From positions 62,462-126,461 of the forward strand of contig NZ_LMFV01000001.1 in assembly GCF_001427285.1 (NCBI RefSeq): a DNA stretch of 64,000 nucleotides. Direction: 5' to 3'. Origin of the DNA: Mesorhizobium sp. Root552 (GTDB taxonomy: Bacteria; Pseudomonadota; Alphaproteobacteria; Rhizobiales; Rhizobiaceae). The notes below the pieces were generated by a model. It saw only the letters and a program-made list of their open reading frames with translations, searched no databases and was not told where the DNA came from. The position numbers and the translations under genes are program-made. How positions within the stretch are numbered: position 1 is the first letter of the stretch; every line of letters starts with the position of its first letter. Positions 52,931 through 62,721 of this stretch are shown here, piece by piece.

Positions 52931-53989
52931 TTATTCGATGCCCATCATCTTGCGCAGCGCCGCACGGTCCGTGCTGCCGCCGGCAAAATCGTCGAAGGCT
53001 TTCTCGGTGACGCGGATGATGTGGCTTTCGATGAAGGGAGCGCCTTCGGCCGCGCCAACCTCGGGATGCTTGAGGCAGCATTCCCATTCCAGCACGGCCC
53101 AACTGTCATAGTCGTATTGCGCGAGCTTGGAAAAGATGCCGGAAAAATCGACCTGTCCGTCGCCAAGCGAGCGGAAACGGCCGGCGCGGTTCAGCCAGCC
53201 CTGGTAGCCGGAATAGACGCCTTGCCGTCCGGTCGGATTGAACTCGGCATCCTTGACGTGGAACGCCTTGATGCGCTCGTGATAGATGTCGATGAAGGCC
53301 AGATAGTCCATCTGCTGCAACAGGAAGTGCGACGGATCGTAGTTGATGGCGCAGCGCCGGTGGCCGCCGACGGCATCCAGGAACATCTCGAAGGTCGCGC
53401 CGTCGAATACGTCCTCGCCCGGATGGATTTCGAAGCCGACATCGACGCCGTTGTCCTCATAGACATCGAGGATCGGCTTCCAGCGCCTGCCGAGTTCGGC
53501 AAAGGCCTCTTCGATGAGGCCTGCCGGCCGCTGCGGCCACGGGTAGAGATAGGGAAAGGCCAGCGCGCCGGTGAAGCTCACCGATGCCTTCAGGCCAAGA
53601 TTGCGCGAAGCCTTGGCGCCGAACTTCATCTGCTCGACCGCCCATGCCTGCCGCGCCCTGGCATCGTTGTGAACGCTCGCTGGCGCAAAGGCGTCGAACT
53701 GTGCATCATAGGCCGGATGGACGGCGACGAGCTGGCCGATCAGATGGGTGGAAAGCTCGGTGATCTCGACGCCCGCGTCGGCGCACATGCCTTTCACCTC
53801 GTCGCAGTAGGCCTTGGAGGTCGCAGCCTTTTCGAGGTCGAAGAAGCGCGCGTCCCATGCCGGAATCTGCACGCCCTTGTAGCCCAGCCCCGCCGCCCAT
53901 TGCGCAATAGACGCCAGCGAATTGAAGGGAGCCGCATCGCCGGCAAATTGCGCCAGGAAGATCGCAGGTCCCTTGATTGTCGTCGGCAT
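52931..53989 (-). CDS. Sugar phosphate isomerase/epimerase (module 2)
   Basis: A 352-residue TIM-barrel protein of the xylose isomerase-like family, longer than the module 1 protein. Likely metal-ligand segments are VGFEIHPGEDVFDGATF, INYDPSHFLLQQMDYLAF, KAFHVKDAEFN and SWAVLEWECCLKHPE. The N-terminus reads AIFLAQFAGDAAPFNSLASI, and the chain is complete. The ATG at 53989 has GGGAG seven bases upstream. It is the first gene of the pair with the Gfo/Idh protein. The substrate is unknown; the pair suggests conversion of a keto-sugar or inositol derivative. Confidence 0.87.
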   Translation of the reverse strand: MPTTIKGPAIFLAQFAGDAAPFNSLASIAQWAAGLGYKGVQIPAWDARFFDLEKAATSKAYCDEVKGMCADAGVEITELSTHLIGQLVAVHPAYDAQFDAFAPASVHNDARARQAWAVEQMKFGAKASRNLGLKASVSFTGALAFPYLYPWPQRPAGLIEEAFAELGRRWKPILDVYEDNGVDVGFEIHPGEDVFDGATFEMFLDAVGGHRRCAINYDPSHFLLQQMDYLAFIDIYHERIKAFHVKDAEFNPTGRQGVYSGYQGWLNRAGRFRSLGDGQVDFSGIFSKLAQYDYDSWAVLEWECCLKHPEVGAAEGAPFIESHIIRVTEKAFDDFAGGSTDRAALRKMMGIE

Positions 53990-54135
53990 GGCATTCTCCC
54001 TCGCGCCGGCTTGGCAACGGCATATAACGCCGAACACCATCCTGCTTCAAAGCCGATCTGGTAATTTCAATCGTTTCATAACAGGCTTTTGCTGCATGTC
54101 GGAGCCGGATCATCACGCAGGCCGCAAGCGTATGC

Positions 54136-55779
54136 TCACTTGTCTTTCGCGGCCTTGCGCAGATCGACCCGCCGGATCTTGCCTGAAATGGTTTTCGGCA
54201 ATGCGTCGACGAATTCGATCTCGCGCGGGTATTTATAGGGCGCGGTCAGGTTGCGGCAGAAATCCTGGATATCGCGCGCCAGCTCATCGGAGGGCTCGAA
54301 GCCCTTGGCCAGCATGATGTAGGCTTTGACGATTTCGCCGCGCGTGGCATCCGGCTTGCCGACGACCGCGCTTTCGGCGACTGCCTTGTGCTCGATCAGC
54401 GCGCTTTCAACCTCGAACGGGCTGATGCGATAGCCCGCCGATGAGATCAGGTCGTCCGAGCGCCCGACGAACCAGAGGTAGCCGTCCTTGTCGCGCCGCG
54501 CGGTATCGCCGGTATAGTACCAGCCATTGCGGAACGCCGCGGTGTCGAGCGCTCCCTTGCCCTTGTAATAGCCACGGAAAAGGCCGTTGGGAAAAGGTTC
54601 GGTGATCCTGACCGCGATATGGCCGACCTCGCCTTCCGGCTGGCGGTTGCCATCGTCGTCGACCACGTCGACGTCGAAGCCCGGCACCGGCTTGCCCATG
54701 GAGCCGTAGCGCACGTCCTCGCCCGGAAAGTTGGCGACGATGTTGATCGTCTCGGTCTGGCCGTAGCCGTCGGCGATCAGCGTACCCGTCGCGTCCTTCC
54801 ACACCCGCATCACCTCGGGATTGAGCGGTTCGCCGGCGCTGAGCGAGCGGCGTATGCTGGAAAGATCATACTGCTCGAGGTCCTGTTGCGCGAACAGGCG
54901 AAAGACCGTGGGCGGCGCGCAAAAGGTCGTGACCTTGAGCTTGGCGATCAACCGCAAATGGAGATCGGCATTAAAGGCGGTCTCGCCATTGTAGAGCACC
55001 GTGGGCGTGCCGAGCAGCAATTGTGGAAACAGGATGCCCCATGCGGCCTTGGCCCACCCGGTATCGGTGAGCGACCAATGCGTATCCTCGCGCCGCAGGT
55101 CCATCCAGAACAGTCCTGTCGCCGCATGTGCGAGCCCGGAGCCATAGTCGCGCGGCACCATCTTCGGCATCGAGGTCGTGCCGGAGGTAAAATAGGCCAT
55201 CATCATGTCGGTGCTGCGGGTTTTCGGAAACGCCGCGCGATCGAGCAGTGGCGAGGCGTCGGCCAGCAAGGCATCGAGCGACAGCCAGCCTTCGCGGGCG
55301 CCATCGACCACGATGAAGGTGGTGAGAGAAGGACATTGCGCGCGGATGGCATCGACCTTGGCGCAATGTTCCGAGGTAACGACGACTGCGCGCGCGCCGG
55401 AATGATTGACCCGGTAGGCAATGTCATGCCCGGTGAGTAGATTCGTGCCCGGCATCGACACGACGCCGGCCTTCATGCAGCCGAACAACACCGTGTACCA
55501 GGCGGGCACGCGCCCGACGACGACGCAGGCAAAATCGCCCGCTTCGATCCCGATCGCGCGCAATGCATTTGCAAACCGGTTCGAGCTTTCACTGAAAAAG
55601 GAAAAGGCAAGACGCTCTACCGTCTCGCCGTTGCGCGATACAGCTATGATGGCGGTGTGATCGTCACGCCTCGCCCAATCATCGATGACGTCGAAAGCGA
55701 AGTTGAAATGCTCCGGCATGGCAAGAGCGTAGCTCGCGCGTGCCTTGGCGTAGTCGCGCTCGACCGACGAAAAATCCAT
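54136..55779 (-). CDS. Acyl-CoA synthetase (AMP-forming, medium-chain type)
   Basis: A 547-residue adenylate-forming acid-CoA ligase. The ATP-binding loop is YFTSGTTSMPKMV, the substrate-side helix region has HWSLTDTGWAKAAWG, the motif YGQTETIN is intact, and TGDTARRDKDGYLWFVGR with the catalytic lysine in KTISGKIRR completes the fold. The spacing resembles medium-chain acyl-CoA (Sa/AcsM) ligases. The ATG at 55779 has GGGAGG upstream. The next gene upstream on the same strand (GMC oxidoreductase) is 117 bases away, so shared transcription is possible. Confidence 0.92.
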   Translation of the reverse strand: MDFSSVERDYAKARASYALAMPEHFNFAFDVIDDWARRDDHTAIIAVSRNGETVERLAFSFFSESSNRFANALRAIGIEAGDFACVVVGRVPAWYTVLFGCMKAGVVSMPGTNLLTGHDIAYRVNHSGARAVVVTSEHCAKVDAIRAQCPSLTTFIVVDGAREGWLSLDALLADASPLLDRAAFPKTRSTDMMMAYFTSGTTSMPKMVPRDYGSGLAHAATGLFWMDLRREDTHWSLTDTGWAKAAWGILFPQLLLGTPTVLYNGETAFNADLHLRLIAKLKVTTFCAPPTVFRLFAQQDLEQYDLSSIRRSLSAGEPLNPEVMRVWKDATGTLIADGYGQTETINIVANFPGEDVRYGSMGKPVPGFDVDVVDDDGNRQPEGEVGHIAVRITEPFPNGLFRGYYKGKGALDTAAFRNGWYYTGDTARRDKDGYLWFVGRSDDLISSAGYRISPFEVESALIEHKAVAESAVVGKPDATRGEIVKAYIMLAKGFEPSDELARDIQDFCRNLTAPYKYPREIEFVDALPKTISGKIRRVDLRKAAKDK

Positions 55780-55896
55780 CCTGATCCTCCCGACCGAATT
55801 GGCGTCAATTTTAGAAAACACAGCAAGCTATCGAAATATATTGCGCCGCACCATACGGCGCAGTGCCATATCATGACAAATGAAAGACCGGCACGC

Positions 55897-57540
55897 TCAC
55901 GCAGCGCTCAGGATCATATCGGACGCTTTTTCCGCGATCATGACTGTCGGAGCATGCGTATTGCCGGACACGATGGTGGGCATGATGGAGGCATCGACAA
56001 CGCGCAGCCGCTCGATCCCGTAGACCCTCAACTGCGGATCGACCACCGATTGCGCATCGGTGCCCATCTTGGCCGTACCCACCGGATGGAAGATGGTGGT
56101 GGCTATGTCTCCGGCGGCGCGGGCGAGTTCTTCCGTGGTACTGAGATGCGTACCCGGCTTGAATTCCTCCGGCCTGAATTCGCTCATGCGCTTCGTGGCC
56201 ATAAGCCGCCTTGCATGCATCACCGATTGCGCCGCGATCTCGCGGTCGGCGTCCGTGGAAAGATAATTCGGTGCAATCGACGGCGCAGCACCAGCCTCGG
56301 CAGAGCGGATGCGCACGTGGCCGCGCGATTGAGGCCGCAGATTGCAGACCGAAACGGTAATGGCAGGGAAAGTGTGCAGCGGATCGCCGAATTTTTCCAG
56401 CGACAGGGGCTGCACGTGGAACTCGATATTGGGCGTGTCGAAGCGCTCGTCGGAACGCATGAAGATGCCGTACTGGCTTGGCGCCATCGACATCGGCCCG
56501 GAGCGCTTCAGCGCGTATTCAAGCGCAATGCCCGCTTTGCCCCACAAGCTCGCCTGGCGCTCGTTGAGCGTGCGCGCGCCCTGGATACGGAAGGCCGTAC
56601 GGATCTGCAGATGGTCTTGCAGGTTCTCGCCGACACCTGAAAGTTCATGCACCACATCGATGCTGTTCCCTTTCAGCAAGGCAGCAGGACCAACGCCGGA
56701 AAGCTGCAGGAGTTGGGGCGAGTTGATCGCGCCGGCAGACAAAAGCAGCTCGCGGCCGACCCGCGCCCTGGCGAGACGGCCATCGGCAGCGCGATAGAGG
56801 ATCGCGCTGGCGCGGCGGCCATCGAAGACGATGCGTTCGGCTGCCGCATGCGTGGCAATGCGCAGGTTCGGGCGGTTGCGCACGGGCTTGATGAAGGCAC
56901 GCGCCGCGCTGAAGCGCACGCCGTTCTTCTGGTTCACCTCGAAATAGCCGGCGCCTTCGTTGTTCCCGGTGTTGAAGTCGTCGGTCGAGGGAATGCCGAG
57001 TTCGGCGGCGGCTTCAGTCACGGCATCCAGGATCGGCCAGCTCAGCCGCTGCCGCTCGACCCTGAGCGGCCCGCCCTGCCCGTGGCTGGCATCGTTGCGG
57101 CTAAAATGATCTTCGGAACGGCGAAACAACGGCAGCACGTCGTCCCAGCCCCAGCCGGGGTTCCCCATCTGGCGCCACTGGTCGTAGTCGCGCGCCTGGC
57201 CGCGCATGTAGATCATGCCGTTGATGGAGGAACAGCCGCCGAGAACCTTGCCGCGCGGATAGAGCAGCGAGCGGCCGTTGAGTCCCTTTTCCTTGTCGGT
57301 ATTGTAGCACCAGTCGGTGCGCGGATTGCCGATGCAGAAAAGATAGCCGACGGGAATGTGCACCCAATGGTAGTTGTCGCTGCCGCCGGCTTCCAGCAAA
57401 AGCACGCGGTTGCGTGGATCGGCGCTCAAGCGGTTGGCAAGCACGCAGCCGGCCGACCCAGCACCCACGATGATGTAGTCCCACTCGCCTTGGTCCACGG
57501 CATCGATGCCGCCATGGCCGCTGTTCTTGTCACTGCGCAT
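55897..57540 (-). CDS. GMC family oxidoreductase (choline dehydrogenase-like)
   Basis: A 547-residue FAD-dependent alcohol dehydrogenase. The FAD-binding loop is [18 protein letters not shown], the GMC signature 1 is [20 protein letters not shown], and signature 2 is [16 protein letters not shown]. The catalytic histidine region [10 protein letters not shown] and the C-terminal [12 protein letters not shown] are intact. It is probably soluble. The substrate could be an alcohol such as choline, a polyethylene glycol-like alcohol or a sugar alcohol; betB/betI are not in the window, so betaine synthesis is not supported. Confidence 0.9.
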   Translation of the reverse strand: MRSDKNSGHGGIDAVDQGEWDYIIVGAGSAGCVLANRLSADPRNRVLLLEAGGSDNYHWVHIPVGYLFCIGNPRTDWCYNTDKEKGLNGRSLLYPRGKVLGGCSSINGMIYMRGQARDYDQWRQMGNPGWGWDDVLPLFRRSEDHFSRNDASHGQGGPLRVERQRLSWPILDAVTEAAAELGIPSTDDFNTGNNEGAGYFEVNQKNGVRFSAARAFIKPVRNRPNLRIATHAAAERIVFDGRRASAILYRAADGRLARARVGRELLLSAGAINSPQLLQLSGVGPAALLKGNSIDVVHELSGVGENLQDHLQIRTAFRIQGARTLNERQASLWGKAGIALEYALKRSGPMSMAPSQYGIFMRSDERFDTPNIEFHVQPLSLEKFGDPLHTFPAITVSVCNLRPQSRGHVRIRSAEAGAAPSIAPNYLSTDADREIAAQSVMHARRLMATKRMSEFRPEEFKPGTHLSTTEELARAAGDIATTIFHPVGTAKMGTDAQSVVDPQLRVYGIERLRVVDASIMPTIVSGNTHAPTVMIAEKASDMILSAA

Positions 57541-57584
57541 GAGGAACTCATGGTCGAGAATAGCGTTGCCCGCAATCAGACTTA

Positions 57585-57861
57585 GGTCGTGAACTCATAA
57601 ATCTGGTCGAAATGGTGTGAGGCCATCTGTTCGGATACGCGGAGAAAGAGCGCAGGAAATGTCATTCATTTTCAAGCTCTTTCGACAAAGTAGCCGGACA
57701 GATGGACCACATCCCCATCACACCCATTTGGGGACGCCGGAACGGCTGCAAGCTGCTACGTCGAACCGCTCGGCCGATGGTCCACATCGCCCTTCGCGCT
57801 TCTCCTTGCATTTTTTTGCCGTTCCAGGCGCAATTTCGATCACATTCATGAGTCCACGACC
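57585..57861. mobile_element. MITE-like element, diverged copy
   Basis: This non-coding element of about 277 bp has imperfect inverted ends: GGTCGTGAACTCATAAATCT at the left and the complement of GGTCGTGGACTCATGAATGT at the right. The interior (GTTCGGATACGCGGAG, TCTCCTTGCATTTTTTTGCC) is related to the element at 24552-24815, though the ends belong to a separate subfamily. No coding capacity. It fills the divergent gap between the GMC gene and the ABC transporter operon. A TA flanks the left end but not clearly the right. Confidence 0.6.
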
Positions 57862-57881
57862 TGGGTCGTGGACTCATGAAT
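57844..57881. repeat. 17-bp perfect inverted repeat from two abutting element ends
   Basis: ATTCATGAGTCCACGAC and its exact complement are separated by CTGG. The left arm is the right terminus of the MITE-like element at 57585-57861. The right arm looks like the left terminus of another copy, of which only the end remains. The hairpin is stable and 247 bases upstream of the ABC transporter operon. Confidence 0.75.
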
Positions 57882-58127
57882 CGCGCGACCAGTGTGGTCG
57901 AGGTAACGCACGGTCTTAGACAAAAGTCACCGTTCTCAGACGCCCGATGCGAATGCTAGCATCGGCCTGCACGCATATCGACACGGTCGCCACAACGCGG
58001 GTTCCGCCAACGGAATACCTATAACAACCAGGGTTCTTCCGTGACGACGCCACGACTGGACGGCCATTTTTGACATATCGGCAAGCGTCGGCACTCGCCC
58101 GCGGTTTGCCCACAGGGAGGTAGTTAA
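57882..58127. other. Upstream region of the branched-chain ABC operon
   Basis: No gene here. It should hold the promoter of the transporter operon, but I see no promoter I would place with confidence. A short hairpin (CGACCA-GTG-TGGTCG) is at 57886-57900. A strong ribosome site AGGGAGG is seven bases before the GTG at 58128. Confidence 0.4.
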
Positions 58128-59333
58128 GTGAAAATTTTGTCTCTGGTATCGGCAGCACTGCTGGCTGCCACGGTGATCCCGGCCTCGGCTGCCGAGATTT
58201 CCGACGGCAAGGTCAAGATCGGCATTCTAAATGACCAGTCCGGCGTTTATGCCGACTTCGGCGGCAAATGGTCGTTCGAAGCTGCGAAGATGGCGGTCGA
58301 GGACTTCGGCGGCACGGTGCAGGGCGCGCCGATCGAGGTGATCACCGCCGATCACCAGAACAAGGCCGACATCGCCTCCAACATCGCACGCCAGTGGTAC
58401 GACACCGAGCAGGTCGATTCGATCATGGAACTGACGACCTCGTCGGTCGCGCTCGCGGTCCAGGGCATCTCCGCCGAAAAGAAGAAGATCGACATCATCA
58501 CCGGTGCTGCAAGCAGCGACCTGACCGGCAAGGCCTGCTCGCCCTACGGTTTCCACTGGGCTTATGACACCCACGCACTTGCCGTGGGCACCGGCGGCGC
58601 ACTGGTCAAGCAGGGCGGCGACACCTGGTTCTTCCTGACTGCCGACTACGCCTTCGGCTATTCGCTCGAGGAACAGACATCCAACTTCGTCAAGTCGCAG
58701 GGCGGCAAGGTGCTAGGCGCGGTTCGCCATCCTCTGGCAACCACCGATTACTCGTCCTTCCTGCTGCAGGCACAGTCGTCGGGCGCCAAGGTCGTCGGCC
58801 TTGCCAATGCAGGCCTCGACACCGCCAACGCCATCAAGCAGGCAGCCGAGTTCGGCATCGTGGCCGGTGGCCAGCGCCTTGCGGCCCTGTTGTTCACCCT
58901 GTCCGAAGTGCATGGCCTCGGCCTCGAGGCGGCTCAGGGCCTGACCCTGACCGAAGGCTTCTACTGGGATCGCGACGATGAATCGCGCAAGTTCAGCCAG
59001 CGCTTCTTCGACAAGACCGGCCGCATGCCCAACATGATCCAGGCCGGCACTTACTCGGCCGTCCTCCAGTACCTGAAGGCGATCGACAAGGCAGGCACCG
59101 ACGAGACGGAAGCCGTGGCCAAGGAACTGCACTCCATGCCTGTCGATGACGTGTTTGCGCGCGGCGGCAAGGTCGGCGCCAACGGCCGCATGATCTATGA
59201 CATGTACCTGATGGAAGTGAAGAAGCCTTCCGAGAGCACCAAGCCTTGGGACTACTACAAGGTTCTGGCGACCGTTCCGGGCGACGAAGCCTACATCAAG
59301 CCGGCCGAGAGCGGCTGCCCGCTGGTCAAGTGA
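58128..59333 (+). CDS. ABC transporter substrate-binding protein, branched-chain amino acid type
   Basis: A 401-residue periplasmic receptor of the LivJ/K family. A signal peptide (MKILSLVSAALLAATVIPAS-A) is followed by the type I periplasmic fold with IGILNDQSGVYADFGG and EFGIVAGGQRLAALLFTLSE. The start is GTG at 58128, with AGGGAGG seven bases upstream. The family also binds amides, urea, aromatic acids and other polyols, and the ligand here is unknown. It is the first gene of a five-gene transporter operon (binding protein, two ATPases, two permeases). Confidence 0.92.
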   Translation: MKILSLVSAALLAATVIPASAAEISDGKVKIGILNDQSGVYADFGGKWSFEAAKMAVEDFGGTVQGAPIEVITADHQNKADIASNIARQWYDTEQVDSIMELTTSSVALAVQGISAEKKKIDIITGAASSDLTGKACSPYGFHWAYDTHALAVGTGGALVKQGGDTWFFLTADYAFGYSLEEQTSNFVKSQGGKVLGAVRHPLATTDYSSFLLQAQSSGAKVVGLANAGLDTANAIKQAAEFGIVAGGQRLAALLFTLSEVHGLGLEAAQGLTLTEGFYWDRDDESRKFSQRFFDKTGRMPNMIQAGTYSAVLQYLKAIDKAGTDETEAVAKELHSMPVDDVFARGGKVGANGRMIYDMYLMEVKKPSESTKPWDYYKVLATVPGDEAYIKPAESGCPLVK

Positions 59334-60130
59334 TCGCAAGGGCCGGCACGACAGTGGCGTCAGTTGCCAACCATGAACAGCCGCGGGTGGTGCTTTCCGC
59401 CCGCGGCCTGCGCCGTGACTTTGCCGGCTTCATTGCCGTCAACAACGTCGACCTCGACATCCATCACGGCAAGATCCACGCCTTGATCGGCCCCAATGGG
59501 GCCGGCAAGACCACCGTATTCAACCTCTTGACCAAGTTCCTCCAGCCTAGCGCCGGAAGGATCGAGCTTCTGGGGACCGACATCACCAACACCTCGCCCG
59601 CCAAGGTGGCGCGGATGGGGCTAGTGCGCTCGTTCCAGATCTCGGCGATCTTTCCCTTTCTCAGCGTCCTCGACAATGTCCGCGTCGCCTTGCAGCGCCC
59701 GAACGGCCTTGGCGTCCAGTTCTGGCGCTCGCTGTCGGCGCTCGACCGTTTGACGCCGCGCGCGGAAGAACTGCTCCGCTCGGTCGGACTGGACGATGCC
59801 AAGCACAAGCTGGCTGGCGATCTTTCCTACGGCCGCAAGCGCGTGCTTGAAATCGCCACAACGCTCGCCCTCGAGCCGAAGGTGCTTTTGCTTGACGAAC
59901 CGATGGCCGGCATGGGCCATGAGGACGTCGGCATGGTGTCCAACATCATCCGCTCCGTGGCCGGCGACCGCGCCGTTCTCATGGTCGAACACAACCTGAC
60001 CGTGGTCGCCGATTTGTGCGACTGGATAACGGTGCTGCAACGCGGCGAAATCCTTGCAGCCGGCGACTATGCGGCTGTCAGCCAGGACGAGCGCGTGAAG
60101 GTTGCCTATATGGGGACGGAACATGACTGA
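59330..60130 (+). CDS. livG: Branched-chain type ABC transporter ATP-binding protein, LivG-like
   Basis: A 266-residue ATPase. Walker A is [15 protein letters not shown], the signature is DLSYGRKRVLEIATTL and Walker B is KVLLLDEPMAGMG, with H in VEHNLTVV. The start is uncertain: GTG at 59330 overlaps the previous stop (GTGA), or GTG at 59354. It is the first of the two ATPases of the operon and is expected to pair with the LivF-type protein under two permeases. Confidence 0.9.
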   Translation: MIARAGTTVASVANHEQPRVVLSARGLRRDFAGFIAVNNVDLDIHHGKIHALIGPNGAGKTTVFNLLTKFLQPSAGRIELLGTDITNTSPAKVARMGLVRSFQISAIFPFLSVLDNVRVALQRPNGLGVQFWRSLSALDRLTPRAEELLRSVGLDDAKHKLAGDLSYGRKRVLEIATTLALEPKVLLLDEPMAGMGHEDVGMVSNIIRSVAGDRAVLMVEHNLTVVADLCDWITVLQRGEILAAGDYAAVSQDERVKVAYMGTEHD

Positions 60131-60830
60131 CGCCCCCCTGCTTTCCGTGCGCGGCCTCAACGCCTGGTACGGCGAAAGCCATGCCCTGCACGGCGTCGAC
60201 CTTGAAGTCTTCCAGGGCGAAACGGTGACATTGCTTGGCCGCAACGGCGTCGGCAAGACCACGACGCTGCGCTCCATCATGGGCCTTATCCGCAAGCGGA
60301 CCGGAGAAATCTCCTTCGACGGCAAGGACCTGATGCGCATGCCGCTGCATCATACCGCCCGTGCCGGTTTGGGTTACGTGCCCGAGGAACGCGGCATCTT
60401 CGCCACGCTGACGGTGGACGAGAACCTCATCCTGCCGCCCGTCGTCGCCAAGGGCGGCATGAGCGTCGAAGAAATCTTCGACCTGTTTCCGAACCTGAAG
60501 GAGCGCCGCAACAGCCAGGGCACCAAGCTTTCCGGCGGCGAGCAGCAGATGCTGGCGATCGCGCGCATGCTGCGTACCGGGGTCAAGATGCTATTGCTCG
60601 ACGAACCGACCGAAGGCCTTGCCCCGGTCATCGTGCAGCGCATCGGCGAACTGCTTGCAACCTTGAAGCAGCGCGGCATGACGATCCTTCTGGTCGAGCA
60701 GAATTTCCGCTTCGCCAGCCGTATCGCCGACCGCTTCTACCTGATGGAGCATGGCAAGGTCATGGCCGGCTTCCCGGTCGGCGAGTTGCCCGACCGGATG
60801 GGGCAACTTCACGAAGTGCTGGGCGTGTGA
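60123..60830 (+). CDS. livF: Branched-chain type ABC transporter ATP-binding protein, LivF-like
   Basis: A 235-residue ATPase. Walker A is LLGRNGVGKTTTLRSIMG, the signature is KLSGGEQQMLAIARMLRTG and Walker B is MLLLDEPTEGLAP, with VEQNFRFA for the His-switch region (an asparagine-flanked Gln replaces His, as in many LivF). The ATG at 60123 overlaps the livG stop by eight bases, so translation is coupled. It works with LivG-, LivH- and LivM-like subunits in one importer. Confidence 0.92.
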   Translation: MTDAPLLSVRGLNAWYGESHALHGVDLEVFQGETVTLLGRNGVGKTTTLRSIMGLIRKRTGEISFDGKDLMRMPLHHTARAGLGYVPEERGIFATLTVDENLILPPVVAKGGMSVEEIFDLFPNLKERRNSQGTKLSGGEQQMLAIARMLRTGVKMLLLDEPTEGLAPVIVQRIGELLATLKQRGMTILLVEQNFRFASRIADRFYLMEHGKVMAGFPVGELPDRMGQLHEVLGV

Positions 60831-60837
60831 GGCCGAT

Positions 60838-61725
60838 ATGACAATGATCTTTGGCATCCCACTGCAAGCGTTTCTGGGCCAATTGCTGGTCGGCCTCATC
60901 AACGGCTCATTTTATGCGATGCTGAGCCTTGGGCTCGCCATCATTTTCGGCCTGTTGCGCGTCATCAACTTCGCCCATGGCGCCCAATACATGCTGGGCG
61001 CGTTCGTCGGCTATCTCCTGCTCGTGCATTTCGGCGTCGGCTACTGGCCGGCACTGCTCATCGTGCCAATCGTGGTCGGCATCACCGGCATCATCATCGA
61101 GCGGCTGGCGCTTTCGAAGCTCTACGACATCGACCCGCTCTACGGCCTGTTGTTCACCTTCGGCCTCGCCTTGGTGATCGAAGGCATTTTCCGCTACTAT
61201 TTCGGCGTATCGGGCAATCCGTATTCGGTGCCGGAACTGCTTGCCGGGGGAACGAACCTTGGCTTCATGTTCCTGCCCAACTATCGCGGCTGGGTCGTGG
61301 TGGCATCGCTCGCCGTGTGCCTCGGCACCTGGTTCGCCATCGAAAAGACCAAGCTCGGCGCCTACCTGCGCGCCGCGACCGAAAATCCGCGTCTCGTGCA
61401 GGCCTTCGGCGTCAATGTGCCTTTGCTGTTGACCCTCACCTATGGTCTCGGTTCCGCGCTGGCAGGCCTCGCCGGCATATTGGCGGCGCCTGTCTACCAG
61501 GTCAGCCCGCTGATGGGATCGAACCTCATCATCGTGGTGTTTGCAGTTGTCGTCGTGGGCGGCATGGGCTCGATCATGGGAGCCATCGTCACCGGCTATA
61601 TGCTTGGCCTTGCCGAAGGCTTGACCAAGGTCTTCTACCCGGAAGCCTCCAACATCGTGATTTTCGTCATCATGGCTATCGTGCTTCTGGTGCGCCCCGC
61701 CGGCTTGTTTGGAAAGGACGCCTGA
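60838..61725 (+). CDS. livH: Branched-chain type ABC transporter permease, LivH-like
   Basis: A 295-residue inner-membrane permease with about eight helices. It has the LivH start QLLVGLINGSFYAMLSLGL, LRVINFAHGAQYMLGAFVG, and the cytoplasmic coupling loop RAATENPRLVQAFGVNVPLL. The C-terminal motif LVRPAGLFGK is characteristic. It starts seven bases after the livF stop codon and ends one base before the livM start. Confidence 0.93.
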   Translation: MTMIFGIPLQAFLGQLLVGLINGSFYAMLSLGLAIIFGLLRVINFAHGAQYMLGAFVGYLLLVHFGVGYWPALLIVPIVVGITGIIIERLALSKLYDIDPLYGLLFTFGLALVIEGIFRYYFGVSGNPYSVPELLAGGTNLGFMFLPNYRGWVVVASLAVCLGTWFAIEKTKLGAYLRAATENPRLVQAFGVNVPLLLTLTYGLGSALAGLAGILAAPVYQVSPLMGSNLIIVVFAVVVVGGMGSIMGAIVTGYMLGLAEGLTKVFYPEASNIVIFVIMAIVLLVRPAGLFGKDA

Positions 61726-61726
61726 C

Positions 61727-62704
61727 ATGGCCGAAATGACGCTCAGCGACGCCCGCGTAAAGGCATCGGCACGGCTGGAATGGGTGCTGATTGCCATCGG
61801 CATCGTGGCGCTGCTCGCCGCGCCCTTCTTCATATATCCGATCTTCATGATGAAGATGCTGTGCTTCGCGTTGTTTGCCTGCGCCTTCAACCTTCTGCTC
61901 GGCTACACCGGGCTGCTGTCGTTCGGCCACGCTGCCTTCTTCGGCGGTGCCGCCTACTTCACCGCACATGCGGTCAAGGTCTGGGGCCTGCCTCCGGAAA
62001 TCGGCATACTGATAGGCGTCATCGGCGCAGCCATCCTCGGTCTCATCATGGGTTTCTTCGCCATCCGGCGCCAGGGCATCTACTTCGCCATGATCACGCT
62101 GGCGCTGGCGCAGATGTTCTTCTTCTTCTGCGTGCAGGCAGCCTTCACCGGCGGCGAGGACGGCATACAGGGCGTGCCGCGCGGCATGTTGTTCGGGCTT
62201 GTCGACCTGCACAAGGAATTCAACATCTATTACTTCGTACTGGTGGTTTTCCTGCTTGGCGTGTTCGCCATCTGGCGCATCGTCAACTCGCCCTTCGGCA
62301 TGATCCTGCGCTCCATTCGCGAGAACGAGAACCGCGCCATCTCGCTTGGTTACTCGGTCGCGAACTACAAGCTCGCCGCCTTCGTCATGTCGGCGGCGCT
62401 GTCGGGACTTGCCGGCTCGCTCAAGGCCATCATCTTCCAGTTCGCCACGCTGACCGACGTCGCATGGCAGATGTCGGGCGAGGTCATCTTGATGACGCTC
62501 CTGGGTGGCATCGGCACCATGGTAGGACCGATCATCGGGGCCGGATTGGTCGTTGGCTTGCAGAACTCGCTTGCCACATCCGATTTCCCGGTAACGATCG
62601 CAACCGGCCTGATCTTCATGGTCTGCGTGTTGATCTTCCGGCGGGGCATTGTCGGCGAGCTCTATGCCCGCGTGCTCAACCCATCCGGATCAGACAAGGG
62701 GTGA
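61727..62704 (+). CDS. livM: Branched-chain type ABC transporter permease, LivM-like
   Basis: A 325-residue permease with about nine helices. Family motifs are NLLLGYTGLLSFGHAAFFGG, FAIRRQGIYFAMITLALAQM, the coupling loop LRSIRENENRAISLGYSVAN, and GGIGTMVGPIIGAGLVV. It is the last gene of the transporter operon. It converges on the PfkB kinase gene with 17 bases between stops, with no obvious terminator in that gap. Confidence 0.93.
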   Translation: MAEMTLSDARVKASARLEWVLIAIGIVALLAAPFFIYPIFMMKMLCFALFACAFNLLLGYTGLLSFGHAAFFGGAAYFTAHAVKVWGLPPEIGILIGVIGAAILGLIMGFFAIRRQGIYFAMITLALAQMFFFFCVQAAFTGGEDGIQGVPRGMLFGLVDLHKEFNIYYFVLVVFLLGVFAIWRIVNSPFGMILRSIRENENRAISLGYSVANYKLAAFVMSAALSGLAGSLKAIIFQFATLTDVAWQMSGEVILMTLLGGIGTMVGPIIGAGLVVGLQNSLATSDFPVTIATGLIFMVCVLIFRRGIVGELYARVLNPSGSDKG

Positions 62705-62721
62705 GCGCAAGCCACGCCTGA

